DNA of 18,864 nt, taken from the NCBI GenBank assembly GCA_958439155.1, contig CAUBUJ010000017.1, positions 1 through 18,864 on the forward strand, written 5' to 3'. The position numbers and the translations under genes are program-made. Below are positions 1 through 6,734 of this stretch, one piece after another. The DNA is from an uncultured Veillonellaceae bacterium. GTDB lineage: Bacteria > Bacillota > Negativicutes > Veillonellales > Dialisteraceae. Position 1 is the stretch's first letter; the number at the start of each line of letters is the position of its first letter. The notes below the pieces were generated by a model. It was not told the DNA's origin. It worked only from the letters and a program-made list of their open reading frames with translations, and ran no database searches.

Positions 1-537
1 ATCCATCTCTGCCACAACAGCGACGGCCTGGGGCTCTCCTACCGGAGCATCACCATTTCCACCTGCGGGATCGTTCCCAATATTTACAGACTGGCTGATG
101 AGAAACTGCCTATCACGCTCGCTATTTCCCTGCACGCGCCGAATGATCAGATCCGGAACCGCATCCTTCCGACAAGCAGGAAGTACCCGCTGCAGACGCT
201 CATGGACAGCGCGGCCTATTATTTTAAAACCACTGGCCGGCGGGTGACGTTTGAATACATTCTGATCGACGGGATCAATGCGTCCAATGAGAACGCGGAA
301 GAACTGTGCCGTCTCACCCGGGGCATGACCTGCCATTTCAATTTAATCCCGGTGAACGGAACGGAGCATATCCGGCTCTATCCGCCCAGCGGCAACCAGA
401 TCGCCCGGTTCCAGAAAATCCTTGAAGCAAACCGGAAAAGCGTCACTGTGCGCCGCCAGATGGGGGATGAGATCCAGGCGGCCTGCGGCCAGCTGAAGCG
501 GCGTTTCCTCAGCAGCGGGGAGGAGGAAAAGAAATAA
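1..537 (+). CDS. rlmN: RlmN, dual-specificity 23S rRNA/tRNA adenine-C2 methyltransferase (3' part)
   Basis: The reading frame is open from base 1, so the 5' end, with the radical-SAM CxxxCxxC cluster, lies outside the window. About 178 residues remain. RlmN is a cytoplasmic radical-SAM enzyme that methylates C2 of A2503 in 23S rRNA and A37 in some tRNAs. Family blocks visible in order are ITISTCGIVP, TLAISLHAPND, GRRVTFEYILIDGIN, CHFNLIPVNG and VTVRRQMGDEIQAACGQL. The last block carries the C-terminal cysteine that forms the transient methyl adduct in this family. The stop (TAA, 535-537) is followed at once by a terminator shared with the convergent downstream gene. Identification is secure; the missing start is only window truncation. 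Confidence 0.95.
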   Translation: MHLCHNSDGLGLSYRSITISTCGIVPNIYRLADEKLPITLAISLHAPNDQIRNRILPTSRKYPLQTLMDSAAYYFKTTGRRVTFEYILIDGINASNENAEELCRLTRGMTCHFNLIPVNGTEHIRLYPPSGNQIARFQKILEANRKSVTVRRQMGDEIQAACGQLKRRFLSSGEEEKK

Positions 538-562
538 AAATTTCCGCTGGATACCAGGATCA

Positions 563-596
563 AAAAAGGCTCTCCTCGCCATGGGAGAGCCTTTTT
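563..596. terminator. Bidirectional intrinsic terminator between rlmN and enoyl-CoA hydratase
   Basis: GGCTCTCC (568-575) pairs with GGAGAGCC (584-591) around an 8-nt loop. It is flanked by five or more A on the left and TTTTT on the right, so it works on either strand. It sits between two convergent genes. Confidence 0.9.
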
Positions 597-605
597 CTGA
601 CGGTT

Positions 606-1391
606 TTATTTTTTGTTTTTATTCATGAAATCGGTCATGCGCTTTTTCTGTTCCGGATCGTTGAAGCAGAGGCCGAAGAACTGGGCTTCGTGGAAAATCG
701 CTGTGTCAATGTCCACATCCCGTCCGGCATTGACCACAAGCTTGGTAAACTGCACGGCTGTTTTTCCATTCTGCTGGATTTCTTTCGCCGTTTTTTGGGC
801 GGCTGCCAGAAGGGAAGCCTGGTCGGGGAAGACCTGGTTGACCAGCCCCGTGCGGAGCGCTTCCGCCGCGTCGATGAAGCGGGCCGTATAGAGAAGTTCT
901 TTTGCTATGCCCGGGCCGACAGCGCGGATCAGACGCTGGGTGCCGCCGAAGCAGGCGTTGATGCCCCATTTGACCTCAGGCTGGCCAAATTTGGCATTCG
1001 CAGAAGCATAGCGGAAATCGCAGGCCAGGGCAAATTCACAGCCACCGCCCAGAGCATAGCCATTCACCGCGGCAATGACGGGCTGCGGCGCCTTTTCGAT
1101 GAGAGATGTCACCTTTTCCCCGATGAGGGCCCAGTTCCTGCCCGATACGGAGTCCATAGCGGCCATCTCCTTGATGTCGGCGCCGGCGACGAACGCTTTC
1201 TCTCCAGCGCCGGTCAAAATGACTACGTCTGCTTCTGGTGCATTGCGCAGTCCTTTGAAGAACTGTTCCAATTCCACCATAAGGGCCATATTGATTGCGT
1301 TCATTGCCTTGGGCCGGTTGACCGTGACCGTTACAATACCGTTTTCATTGGAAACAAGTAAATTTTTCCATCCTTCTGTCATGAGTGCCAT
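606..1391 (-). CDS. Enoyl-CoA hydratase/isomerase, crotonase family
   Basis: This 261-aa protein has the normal crotonase length and hydrates enoyl-CoA (crotonyl-CoA type) to 3-hydroxyacyl-CoA. The CoA/oxyanion motif AFVAGADIKEM is at residues 67-76 and NGYALGGGCEFALACD at 110-125, with the first catalytic Glu at 119. FGQPEV follows, with the second catalytic Glu at 139. Both acids are retained, so the enzyme should be an active hydratase. The start at 1391 is chosen because AGGAGG lies 5 nt upstream; an in-frame ATG 11 codons earlier (1424) has no good ribosome site. The normally IPGFGGTQRL-like loop reads INACFGGTQRL. The gene is monocistronic and has no other beta-oxidation or butyrate genes beside it, so its pathway is not fixed by context. 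3-Hydroxybutyryl-CoA dehydratase is the closest guess. Confidence 0.9.
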   Translation of the reverse strand: MALMTEGWKNLLVSNENGIVTVTVNRPKAMNAINMALMVELEQFFKGLRNAPEADVVILTGAGEKAFVAGADIKEMAAMDSVSGRNWALIGEKVTSLIEKAPQPVIAAVNGYALGGGCEFALACDFRYASANAKFGQPEVKWGINACFGGTQRLIRAVGPGIAKELLYTARFIDAAEALRTGLVNQVFPDQASLLAAAQKTAKEIQQNGKTAVQFTKLVVNAGRDVDIDTAIFHEAQFFGLCFNDPEQKKRMTDFMNKNKK

Positions 1392-1450
1392 AGGATCCTC
1401 CTGTATGTCATAAAGAATACGCATTAAAAGCGGGAAATCCCCTGATTTTT

Positions 1451-1480
1451 ATTATAACCTCTTTTGTAAGGAATATCTCA
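1451..1480 (-). promoter_or_regulatory. Putative promoter of the enoyl-CoA hydratase gene
   Basis: On the minus strand a perfect TATAAT lies at 1456-1451, about 60 nt upstream of the chosen start, with only a weak -35 (around 1474-1480). The presumed 5' UTR contains GGGATTTCCC (1431-1440), a GGGA/TCCC inverted repeat. Confidence 0.5.
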
Positions 1481-1567
1481 TGGAGCATTGATGAATTCTT
1501 TTATACAAGGTACCAAGGGAAAATAGAGGACTGGCTCCGGGGGAAAGAGGAGAAGGATGGTCTTTGC

Positions 1568-1601
1568 GGGATGGCGCTCCTCCATCCCTTGCTTTTCTTT
1601 T
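1568..1601 (+). terminator. Terminator-like hairpin in the decarboxylase leader
   Basis: GGGATGG (1568-1574) pairs perfectly with CCATCCC (1582-1588) around a 7-nt loop, followed by TTGCTTTTCTTTT. No plus-strand gene lies upstream, so it would act as an attenuator on the decarboxylase transcript. A second, AT-rich hairpin follows (ATGAGA 1628-1633 with TCTCAT 1643-1648, then TTTT). I found no convincing promoter in 1445-1698. TACAAT at 1614-1619 with TTGCTT 19 nt upstream is a weak candidate. Confidence 0.4.
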
Positions 1602-1698
1602 CGATTCTGTCATACAATACATTCATTATGAGAAAAAGAACGTCTCATTTTTACAGAGAAAAGGAATGTCTCGGTGACTTCGGAAAGGGAGAATCAAC

Positions 1699-3765
1699 AT
1701 GCATGGATTGCCGGTAGCAGTATCACATATGGCGGAAAAGGCGCTTTCCCATCTGGAAGGCTGGCGTCTTGTGCCGCTCACGGAAGGACTCACAGAAGCA
1801 GCAGCGTATGTCATTTCCCGGGAAGAAGCCCGCCGATGGATGGGAAAGCTCGGAGAAGGACCGGTCCTGTTCTGTGAGGACTGGGAGGATCTGCCATCTG
1901 CGGTCAGCCGGGAGGCGGCGGCGTATGAAATGTCCCTGCTGCCTCCTTTCACGGCGCAGCTTCTCTCCCGGGCAGCAGGGCATCCTCTCTATTTTGCAAC
2001 CCCTGGTCATCACAGCGGCGCTTTTTTTGAAAAAACAATCCAGGGACAGATTTTTGTGAGTGCCCTTGGGAAGGGGATTTTTCAGACAGATCTTTCCGAT
2101 TCGGATGACGCCGTCGGGGATCCTTCTTCCCATACCGGGCCCGGCGGGGAAGCAGAAGCCCTCGCTGCCCAGGTATATCACGCAGACCGGACATACTTTG
2201 TCCTGAATGGTACGTCCGGTTCCAACCGCATCTGCTGCGCCGCTCTTCTTGCGCCGGGAGACCTGGTGCTTTTCGACAGAAACCATCACAAATCCCTCTA
2301 CCAGGGGGCCATCGAGCAGTGCGGGGCGATTCCAGTGTATCTCAAAACCGTGTGGGACAGGGCAGGTGTCATCGGCGGGCTGGCAAAGCTTCCCGGGAAA
2401 AAAGCGCTCCGCCGCATGGCAAAGGCTGCGTCTCCCAAGGCGGCGCGGAAAAAACGGCCTTTCCGCCTTGCCTGCGTGCAGCTGGCCACGTATGACGGCA
2501 TTTTTGCTAATGCGGAAACCATCGTAAAGAAACTGGGGCCTCTCTGCGACTACATTCTCTTTGACGGTGCCTGGGCCGGGTATGAATCATGGATTCCTTT
2601 GATGAAAGAAGAAAATCCGCTGGCCCTTTCTCTTGGAAAAAAGGATCCGGGGATTCTCGTGACCCAGTCGGTGCATAAGCAGCTGGCCGGATTTTCCCAG
2701 ACCTCCCAGATTCACCGGAAGGACAGTCACCTGCCGCAGGACCGGCGCGTTCCTGATGATGTCTTTCAAGGGGCATACCTGTCCCACATTTCCACCTCTC
2801 CCTGCATGCCGCTATTGGCAGGCCTTGAAATGAACGCGTCCATTCACAAAGAAAAAGGGCGCGCCCTCTGGAAAGAGGCGGCGCGCTTTTCCATCGCTCT
2901 CCGGCGGGATATCCTTGCCCGGTGCCGGTATATCCATCCCTTTGGTCCTTCCCGGATCAGCGGCCGGCCCTGGGTGGACTGGAAGGAGGACGCGCTCCTC
3001 ACAGAAAGGAAATGCTGGGAAATCTCCCCGGGAGAGGACTGGCACGGCATGGCCGGTATTGGAGCGGGAGAGCATCTCCTGGATCCGTGCAAGGTGCTCC
3101 TCGTGACGCCTGGCTCATGGGAAAAAAAAGACAAAGGCCCGGCCATCCCTGGCGCAGTGCTCGCCAGATACCTGGAAGAACAGGGCATCGTTCCGGAAAA
3201 ATCCGGGTTTTACACAGTGCTCTTTCTATCAGAACCGGGAGACAGCAGGGAGAAACGGGACTGCCTTGTGGAAGCACTGGCCCAGTTTGAAGAAGACTAT
3301 GACCGGAACGCGCTCCTTGGGGATACGCTTCCCCGGCTCACCAGGGAATATCCTTCTTTTTATGACGGTATGACACTGCAGGAACTGTGCCGTGCCTTGG
3401 ATGGGGCCATCCAGAAAGAGCAAGCCCTCCAAGGGATGCGCACTGTTTTTGGCAAAACAGGCAGGATACAGAGAGCCATGAACGGCCGGGCGGCGAAGGA
3501 CGCCTTCGTCCGGGGGGACCGGGTCTGGAAGCCTCTCGGCAAGCTTCCCGGAGAAATCGCTCTGGAGTCTGCGGCGGCCTATCCGCCGGGCATCTGCGCT
3601 ATGGCTGCCGGTGAAGTATGGACCAGGGCTGCCGTGAAATATTTCAAGGCCATGGCGTCCCTGGCCAGTCTTTTCCCAGGTCTTTCCCCGGAGCTTCAGG
3701 GCATTCACGAAAAAGAAAAGAAAGGACAGCTTCTTTTCGGCGCCTGGGTGTACCGGAAGAAGTAG
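1699..3765 (+). CDS. Orn/Lys/Arg decarboxylase, PLP-dependent fold-type I
   Basis: This 688-aa enzyme should decarboxylate a basic amino acid (ornithine, lysine or arginine) to its amine plus CO2 while consuming a proton, as in acid resistance or polyamine synthesis. Visible motifs are TPGHHSG (101-107), FVLNGTSGSN (167-176), RNHHKS (194-199), LFDGAWAGY (287-295, with Asp289 for the PLP ring nitrogen) and TQSVHKQLAGFSQ, with the Schiff-base lysine at 327. The C-terminal domain follows (LLDPCKVLLVTPG; AAYPPGI near residue 629). It is shorter than CadA/AdiA/SpeF (about 710-755 aa) because the N-terminal wing domain is reduced. It is clearly longer than Bacillus-type short decarboxylases. The start has GAAAGGGAG 7 nt upstream. 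Substrate cannot be read from the sequence, and no amino-acid/amine antiporter is adjacent. The stop lies 4 bp from the stop of the convergent gene. Confidence 0.9.
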   Translation: MHGLPVAVSHMAEKALSHLEGWRLVPLTEGLTEAAAYVISREEARRWMGKLGEGPVLFCEDWEDLPSAVSREAAAYEMSLLPPFTAQLLSRAAGHPLYFATPGHHSGAFFEKTIQGQIFVSALGKGIFQTDLSDSDDAVGDPSSHTGPGGEAEALAAQVYHADRTYFVLNGTSGSNRICCAALLAPGDLVLFDRNHHKSLYQGAIEQCGAIPVYLKTVWDRAGVIGGLAKLPGKKALRRMAKAASPKAARKKRPFRLACVQLATYDGIFANAETIVKKLGPLCDYILFDGAWAGYESWIPLMKEENPLALSLGKKDPGILVTQSVHKQLAGFSQTSQIHRKDSHLPQDRRVPDDVFQGAYLSHISTSPCMPLLAGLEMNASIHKEKGRALWKEAARFSIALRRDILARCRYIHPFGPSRISGRPWVDWKEDALLTERKCWEISPGEDWHGMAGIGAGEHLLDPCKVLLVTPGSWEKKDKGPAIPGAVLARYLEEQGIVPEKSGFYTVLFLSEPGDSREKRDCLVEALAQFEEDYDRNALLGDTLPRLTREYPSFYDGMTLQELCRALDGAIQKEQALQGMRTVFGKTGRIQRAMNGRAAKDAFVRGDRVWKPLGKLPGEIALESAAAYPPGICAMAAGEVWTRAAVKYFKAMASLASLFPGLSPELQGIHEKEKKGQLLFGAWVYRKK

Positions 3766-3769
3766 CCCG

Positions 3770-4354
3770 TCACTGTCCCGGGAGGAACGGAAGTACATTC
3801 TCCGCCGTTTCCGCAAAGAGGGCATACCCTTTTTCATTGGGATGGGTGCCGTCGGCGTAGTACCTTTCCTCCCGGGGAAATTGCCTCTGGAAATCAATCA
3901 CAGGGAAATGACAGGTATTTCCCAGATGCCGGATGAGCTCCCCATACCAGAGAAGGTCTTCACAGGCGCTTTCAAAATTCCACTGGCTGAGCCATCCTGC
4001 AGCAATGGCGCTTTTTACAGGCAGAATAGGAATGCCCACATAGAGGGGAATCTGTCCGAGAAAGCGGTGAATCCCCTCTTTAAGGCGCTCTTCGAGAACG
4101 CTCCGGCGGAGACCGGAAAAAATATCATTGGTGCCGCCCATGAGAAAAAGCGCTTCTCCCGGAGCGGGGTAGAACAGGATGGTTTCTGCTGCGCTGAGAA
4201 TCTCAGAAAGGCCGGCGCCGCATTCGCCATGGTTGTAGCAGGCGGTATCCGGATGGTTTCGGGAAAGAAGGCTGATCCAGCCGTCACAGGGGGCGGCGCC
4301 GTAACCGGCAGTGAGGCTGTCTCCATAAAAGTGAATGGCCCGGATGGTTTTCAT
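3770..4354 (-). CDS. SGNH/GDSL-family hydrolase (esterase/lipase-like)
   Basis: This 194-aa cytoplasmic protein has no signal peptide. SGNH hydrolases cleave ester or thioester bonds in lipids, acyl-CoAs or acetylated sugars. Block I is FYGDSLTAGYG with the nucleophile Ser13, block II includes NHGECGAG (41-48), block III is GGTND (73-77), and block V is DGTHPNEKGY with Asp168/His171. All four named catalytic positions are present. The start at 4354 is preferred over ATG 4360 because AAGGAGGT is 8 nt from the former and only about 2 nt from the latter. A near-consensus sigma-A promoter lies upstream. The closest family feel is the TesA/arylesterase-like group; the natural substrate is unknown. 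Confidence 0.88.
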   Translation of the reverse strand: MKTIRAIHFYGDSLTAGYGAAPCDGWISLLSRNHPDTACYNHGECGAGLSEILSAAETILFYPAPGEALFLMGGTNDIFSGLRRSVLEERLKEGIHRFLGQIPLYVGIPILPVKSAIAAGWLSQWNFESACEDLLWYGELIRHLGNTCHFPVIDFQRQFPREERYYADGTHPNEKGYALFAETAENVLPFLPGQ

Positions 4355-4432
4355 TGGCATGACCTCCTTGAAAAAGATCCTCCATGGATCCCGTTTTGCG
4401 CGGGGAGCATGAATGGGTGCAGGTTTTTCTCC

Positions 4433-4461
4433 AGTGTAAAAAATCGGGCCTTTGCTGTCAA
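4433..4461 (-). promoter_or_regulatory. Sigma-A-type promoter of the SGNH hydrolase
   Basis: On the minus strand: TTGACA (4461-4456), a 17-nt spacer, then TACACT (4438-4433). This places the start of transcription about 70 nt before the hydrolase ATG. Confidence 0.75.
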
Positions 4462-4483
4462 TGCGGATTTCACGGGCCAGGGG

Positions 4484-4489
4484 TATAAT
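4484..4489 (+). promoter_or_regulatory. -10 box of the DUF47 gene
   Basis: A perfect TATAAT sits 40 nt upstream of the ATG at 4530; no good -35 is seen. It is divergent from the SGNH promoter and lies 22 bp beyond that promoter's -35, so the two polymerase sites overlap. Confidence 0.45.
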
Positions 4490-4529
4490 AGATACATGCA
4501 TCCCGCTGCCGTATAGAGAGGAGAATCCA

Positions 4530-5141
4530 ATGAAGCGGAAAGAATTGTTTTTCTTTGAGAAACTGGGAGAAGAAGGGGAACTTTGCGCCAGGGGAGGAGA
4601 GATTCTCCATGAGGTGCTCCAGGAAAAGAGGCCGCCTGAAGAAGGGTATGAAGCGCTGCGCCGCCTGCGCAGGGAAGGACGGGAACAGGCGCTTCTTCTC
4701 TGCGGAAAAGGGCGGCATGCCTTCCTGGAAGAAGGGGGAGAGGCGGCGGTTTCCCTTGTGGAGCAGACCGACACCCTCCTGGGCGGCATGAAAGATATGG
4801 CACGGCTGCTTTCCCTATACGGGACAGACGGGCCGGAAAAAATCAGGGAGACAGGCATGCTCATCAGTGCTTCCATGGAGGAACTGGCGAAAATTTTTGC
4901 CTATGCCGGTCATCTGGAAGATTCCTATATGAAAGCAGAAGCACGGTGCGGGCGTATCCTTCATTATGAAGAAAGGGGAGACCGGTGCTTTCAGGAAGGG
5001 CTTTCCCTGCTCTTCCGGGAGAGAAAAGATCCCTTCTACGTGATCCAGTGGAAAGATGTGATGGAGCGGGGGGAATCCCTTCTTGACGGGGCGCTCTGCT
5101 GTGTGTATTTATTTCAGAGAGCGGCGAAGTACTGGATGTAA
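4530..5141 (+). CDS. DUF47/PhoU-like protein (Pit accessory family)
   Basis: This 203-aa, all-alpha, highly charged cytoplasmic protein starts MKRKELFFFEKL. The frame extends upstream, but only 4530 has a site (AGAGAGGAG, 6-nt spacing). The layout matches the DUF47/PhoU_div family: an N-terminal FF..L helix, then a helical bundle, then a C-terminal segment with ILHYEERGDRCF (about 150-161), SLLF and PFYVIQWKDVMERGESLLDGA (about 174-194). That last part is the family's 'P..VI.WK.I...LE...D.A' signature. Relatives usually lie beside a PiT phosphate permease and modulate it; none is here. Assignment is by pattern recognition only, and a role in phosphate transport is inferred. Confidence 0.7.
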   Translation: MKRKELFFFEKLGEEGELCARGGEILHEVLQEKRPPEEGYEALRRLRREGREQALLLCGKGRHAFLEEGGEAAVSLVEQTDTLLGGMKDMARLLSLYGTDGPEKIRETGMLISASMEELAKIFAYAGHLEDSYMKAEARCGRILHYEERGDRCFQEGLSLLFRERKDPFYVIQWKDVMERGESLLDGALCCVYLFQRAAKYWM

Positions 5142-5151
5142 ATCATCTTTA

Positions 5152-5204
5152 TTTCTTCGGGGGAAGCGGCACAATTTCCCCTGAAGAAATCCTCCTTTTC
5201 TTGA
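5152..5204 (+). terminator. Terminator of the DUF47 gene
   Basis: A 14-bp stem (5152-5165 with 5176-5189; one G-T wobble) has a 10-nt loop and is followed by a pyrimidine tract ending CTTTTCTT. It starts 10 bp after the stop codon and abuts the next promoter. Confidence 0.7.
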
Positions 5205-5228
5205 CATCTTATGGTTTTAGCGTATAAT
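5201..5228 (+). promoter_or_regulatory. P1: consensus promoter of the folP leader RNA
   Basis: TTGACA (5201-5206), a 16-nt spacer and TATAAT (5223-5228); both hexamers are perfect. The predicted start of transcription is near 5235. It is one of the strongest promoter matches in the window and points at the leader RNA below. Confidence 0.85.
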
Positions 5229-5234
5229 AGTAAC

Positions 5235-5373
5235 ATATGGAGGAAATGCCATAACAGGAAGATTTCCTGGGTCTAAATTGATGATTATTTCCCTGATTAT
5301 CAATTCGGATGCGGTGCGGTGATACTCCTCAATCGCCGTATCGCCGGGAGAAGCGGCGGATGCCGCTTTTTTT
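5235..5373 (+). ncRNA. Structured leader RNA upstream of folP (candidate riboswitch or small RNA)
   Basis: About 139 nt run from P1 to an intrinsic terminator with no good open frame. Predicted hairpins in order: TATGG/CCATA (5236-5253, loop AGGAAATG); CAGGAA/TTCCTG (5255-5269); a 12-bp stem 5276-5287 with 5294-5305 and loop TTTCCC; CGGTGATAC (5317-5325) with GTATCGCCG (5338-5346) and a 12-nt loop starting TCCTC; then the terminator. The loops look able to contact each other: GGAAA of hairpin 1 is complementary to TTTCC of hairpin 3, and its AGGA to TCCT of hairpin 4. It could be a cis-acting attenuator for the folate operon or a free small RNA. I did not see the conserved core of the tetrahydrofolate riboswitch. 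I recall a computationally predicted 'folP' RNA motif but cannot verify membership. Confidence 0.55.
5351..5373 (+). terminator. Intrinsic terminator at the end of the folP leader RNA
   Basis: AAGCGGC (5351-5357) pairs with GCCGCTT (5362-5368) around GGAT. The T run 5367-5373 makes a textbook terminator, about 170 nt before the folP start. Confidence 0.85.
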
Positions 5374-5394
5374 GTGCTGTTTATTCTATCTTTA

Positions 5395-5422
5395 TTTGCG
5401 CCGCTCAGAATCGTAGTATAAT
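5395..5422 (+). promoter_or_regulatory. P2: second promoter of the folP operon
   Basis: Perfect TATAAT (5417-5422) with a weak -35 (TTTGCG 5395-5400, 16-nt spacer). It lies downstream of the leader terminator, so it can express folP independently of P1. Confidence 0.5.
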
Positions 5423-5481
5423 AAAGCAGTAACGCCTCCGGGAGGATTTTCTCTTTCTCCTGGATGCTCTCATGCAGGCAA

Positions 5482-5512
5482 CATTGGGCCGGATCCGGTG
5501 CCAATGCTTTTC
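5482..5512 (+). terminator. Hairpin with T-rich tail in the folP 5' UTR
   Basis: CATTGG (5482-5487) pairs with CCAATG (5501-5506); the loop contains the CCGGATCCGG palindrome. CTTTTCTTGTTT follows. It is a possible second attenuation site 31 nt before the folP ATG. The rest of 5423-5542 shows nothing else I recognise. Confidence 0.4.
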
Positions 5513-5542
5513 TTGTTTCATCCATCGGGAAGGAAGGAAGAC

Positions 5543-6382
5543 ATGGAAAAAAGGGTATACCGCTGGAAGGATGGAAAGTCCCTGTCCATAGGGGAAAAGA
5601 CGCTTGTCATGGGCGTGCTGAACGTGACGCCCGATTCTTTTTCTGACGGCGGTCTCTGGAACACCGCTTCCGCCGCGGCGACTCATCTTCTGGATATGGA
5701 AAAAGACGGAGCAGACCTGGTGGATGTGGGGGCAGAATCGACCCGGCCCGGAGCGGCGGCGCTCACCGGAAAGGAAGAAAAAGAACGGCTTTTTTCGTTT
5801 CTGCCGGCTGTGCTGGAAAAGGCTTCCGTTCCCATTTCGGTGGATACCTACCACTATGAGACGGCTGACGCGGCCCTTGCCAAAGGGGCTCATATCCTGA
5901 ATGATGTGTGGGGATTCCAGTACGACCACGGGGAAATGGCCTCGGTGGCGGCGGAATACGGCGTGCCGGTCATTCTGATGCACAACCAGAAAGGAACAGT
6001 TTACGAAAAAGATCTGATTGAAAGCATCAAGGACTTTTTCTCCCGTTCCATTGAAACAGCCCTTGCCCATGGGGTGAGAGAAGACCGGATTCTGCTCGAC
6101 CCGGGCATAGGATTCGGCAAGACCGGGTCGCAGAATATGGAGATTCTCCGCCGGCTCCGGGAACTTACGGCGCTTCCTTATCCCATGCTTCTGGCGCCGT
6201 CCCGGAAACGATTTATCGGTACCATTCTGGACCTTCCCGCCCAGGAACGGGATGAGGGAACCGGGGCGGTCTGTCTTTGGGGACAGGAGCGGGGCGCCGC
6301 TATGGTGCGGGTTCACAACGTGCGCATGGTGAGCCGCATGGTCCGCATGACAGACGCTCTCATGGAGGGACGGCATGGATAA
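5543..6382 (+). CDS. folP: Dihydropteroate synthase
   Basis: This 279-aa cytoplasmic TIM-barrel enzyme joins 6-hydroxymethyl-7,8-dihydropterin pyrophosphate and p-aminobenzoate to dihydropteroate; it is the sulfonamide target. Motifs: MGVLNVTPDSFSDGG (23-37), DVGAESTRPGAA (61-72), SVDT (99-102), HILNDVWG (117-124), LLDPGIGFGKT (184-194), SRKRFIG (220-226) and VRVHNV (255-260). Small departures are MHNQKGT in place of the usual MHM-G-P segment and APSRK in place of GxSRK. The start at 5543 has AAGGAAGGAAG just upstream; an earlier in-frame ATG (5498) lacks a site and would fall in the leader hairpin. The stop overlaps the folB start by 8 nt, so the two genes are translationally coupled. Confidence 0.95.
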   Translation: MEKRVYRWKDGKSLSIGEKTLVMGVLNVTPDSFSDGGLWNTASAAATHLLDMEKDGADLVDVGAESTRPGAAALTGKEEKERLFSFLPAVLEKASVPISVDTYHYETADAALAKGAHILNDVWGFQYDHGEMASVAAEYGVPVILMHNQKGTVYEKDLIESIKDFFSRSIETALAHGVREDRILLDPGIGFGKTGSQNMEILRRLRELTALPYPMLLAPSRKRFIGTILDLPAQERDEGTGAVCLWGQERGAAMVRVHNVRMVSRMVRMTDALMEGRHG

Positions 6383-6734
6383 AATTTCTTTGAAAGGCAT
6401 GGCTTTTTACGGCCGTCACGGCGTTTTGCCCGAGGAAGCCCGTCTTGGCCAGCGCTTCTATGTAGATGCCGATCTCTTTCTTGATCTGGGAAAAGCGGCC
6501 CGGAGCGACGCTTTGGGAGATACTGTGAATTACGCCGCAGTGTATGACCGGATCCGGTCCATTATGGAAGGGGACCGGTGCGCGCTGATTGAGCGGCTTG
6601 CCGGCAAGATTCTGGATGCGGTCATGGAAGAATGGCCAGACGTGGAACGCATGACCGTCACTGTTCATAAGCCGGAAGCGCCTGTGGCGGGCGTTCTCCG
6701 TGATGTGTCCGTCACAATAGAAAAGAAACGATGA
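6375..6734 (+). CDS. folB: Dihydroneopterin aldolase
   Basis: This 119-aa protein has the standard length. The enzyme cleaves 7,8-dihydroneopterin to 6-hydroxymethyl-7,8-dihydropterin and glycolaldehyde, supplying the FolK substrate; it works as a ring-shaped oligomer. Visible motifs are AFYGRHGVLPEE (10-21, with the substrate-binding Glu21), VNYAAVYD (51-58) and VTVHKPEAPV (95-104, with the catalytic Lys99). The ATG lies inside the end of folP (ATGGATAA) with GGAGGG 5 nt upstream. The last codons overlap folK by ATGA. No folE or folQ is present in the window, so the earlier pterin steps are encoded elsewhere or the pterin is imported. Confidence 0.95.
   Translation: MDKISLKGMAFYGRHGVLPEEARLGQRFYVDADLFLDLGKAARSDALGDTVNYAAVYDRIRSIMEGDRCALIERLAGKILDAVMEEWPDVERMTVTVHKPEAPVAGVLRDVSVTIEKKR

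Noticed and set aside
5235..5373. Classical tetrahydrofolate riboswitch
   Set aside because: The conserved core sequences I remember for that class are not present, although the genomic position would suit it.
5405..6400. 331-codon open frame on the minus strand opposite folP
   Set aside because: It is antisense to a clear dihydropteroate synthase and low in recognisable motifs; explained by GC-rich codon bias in folP.
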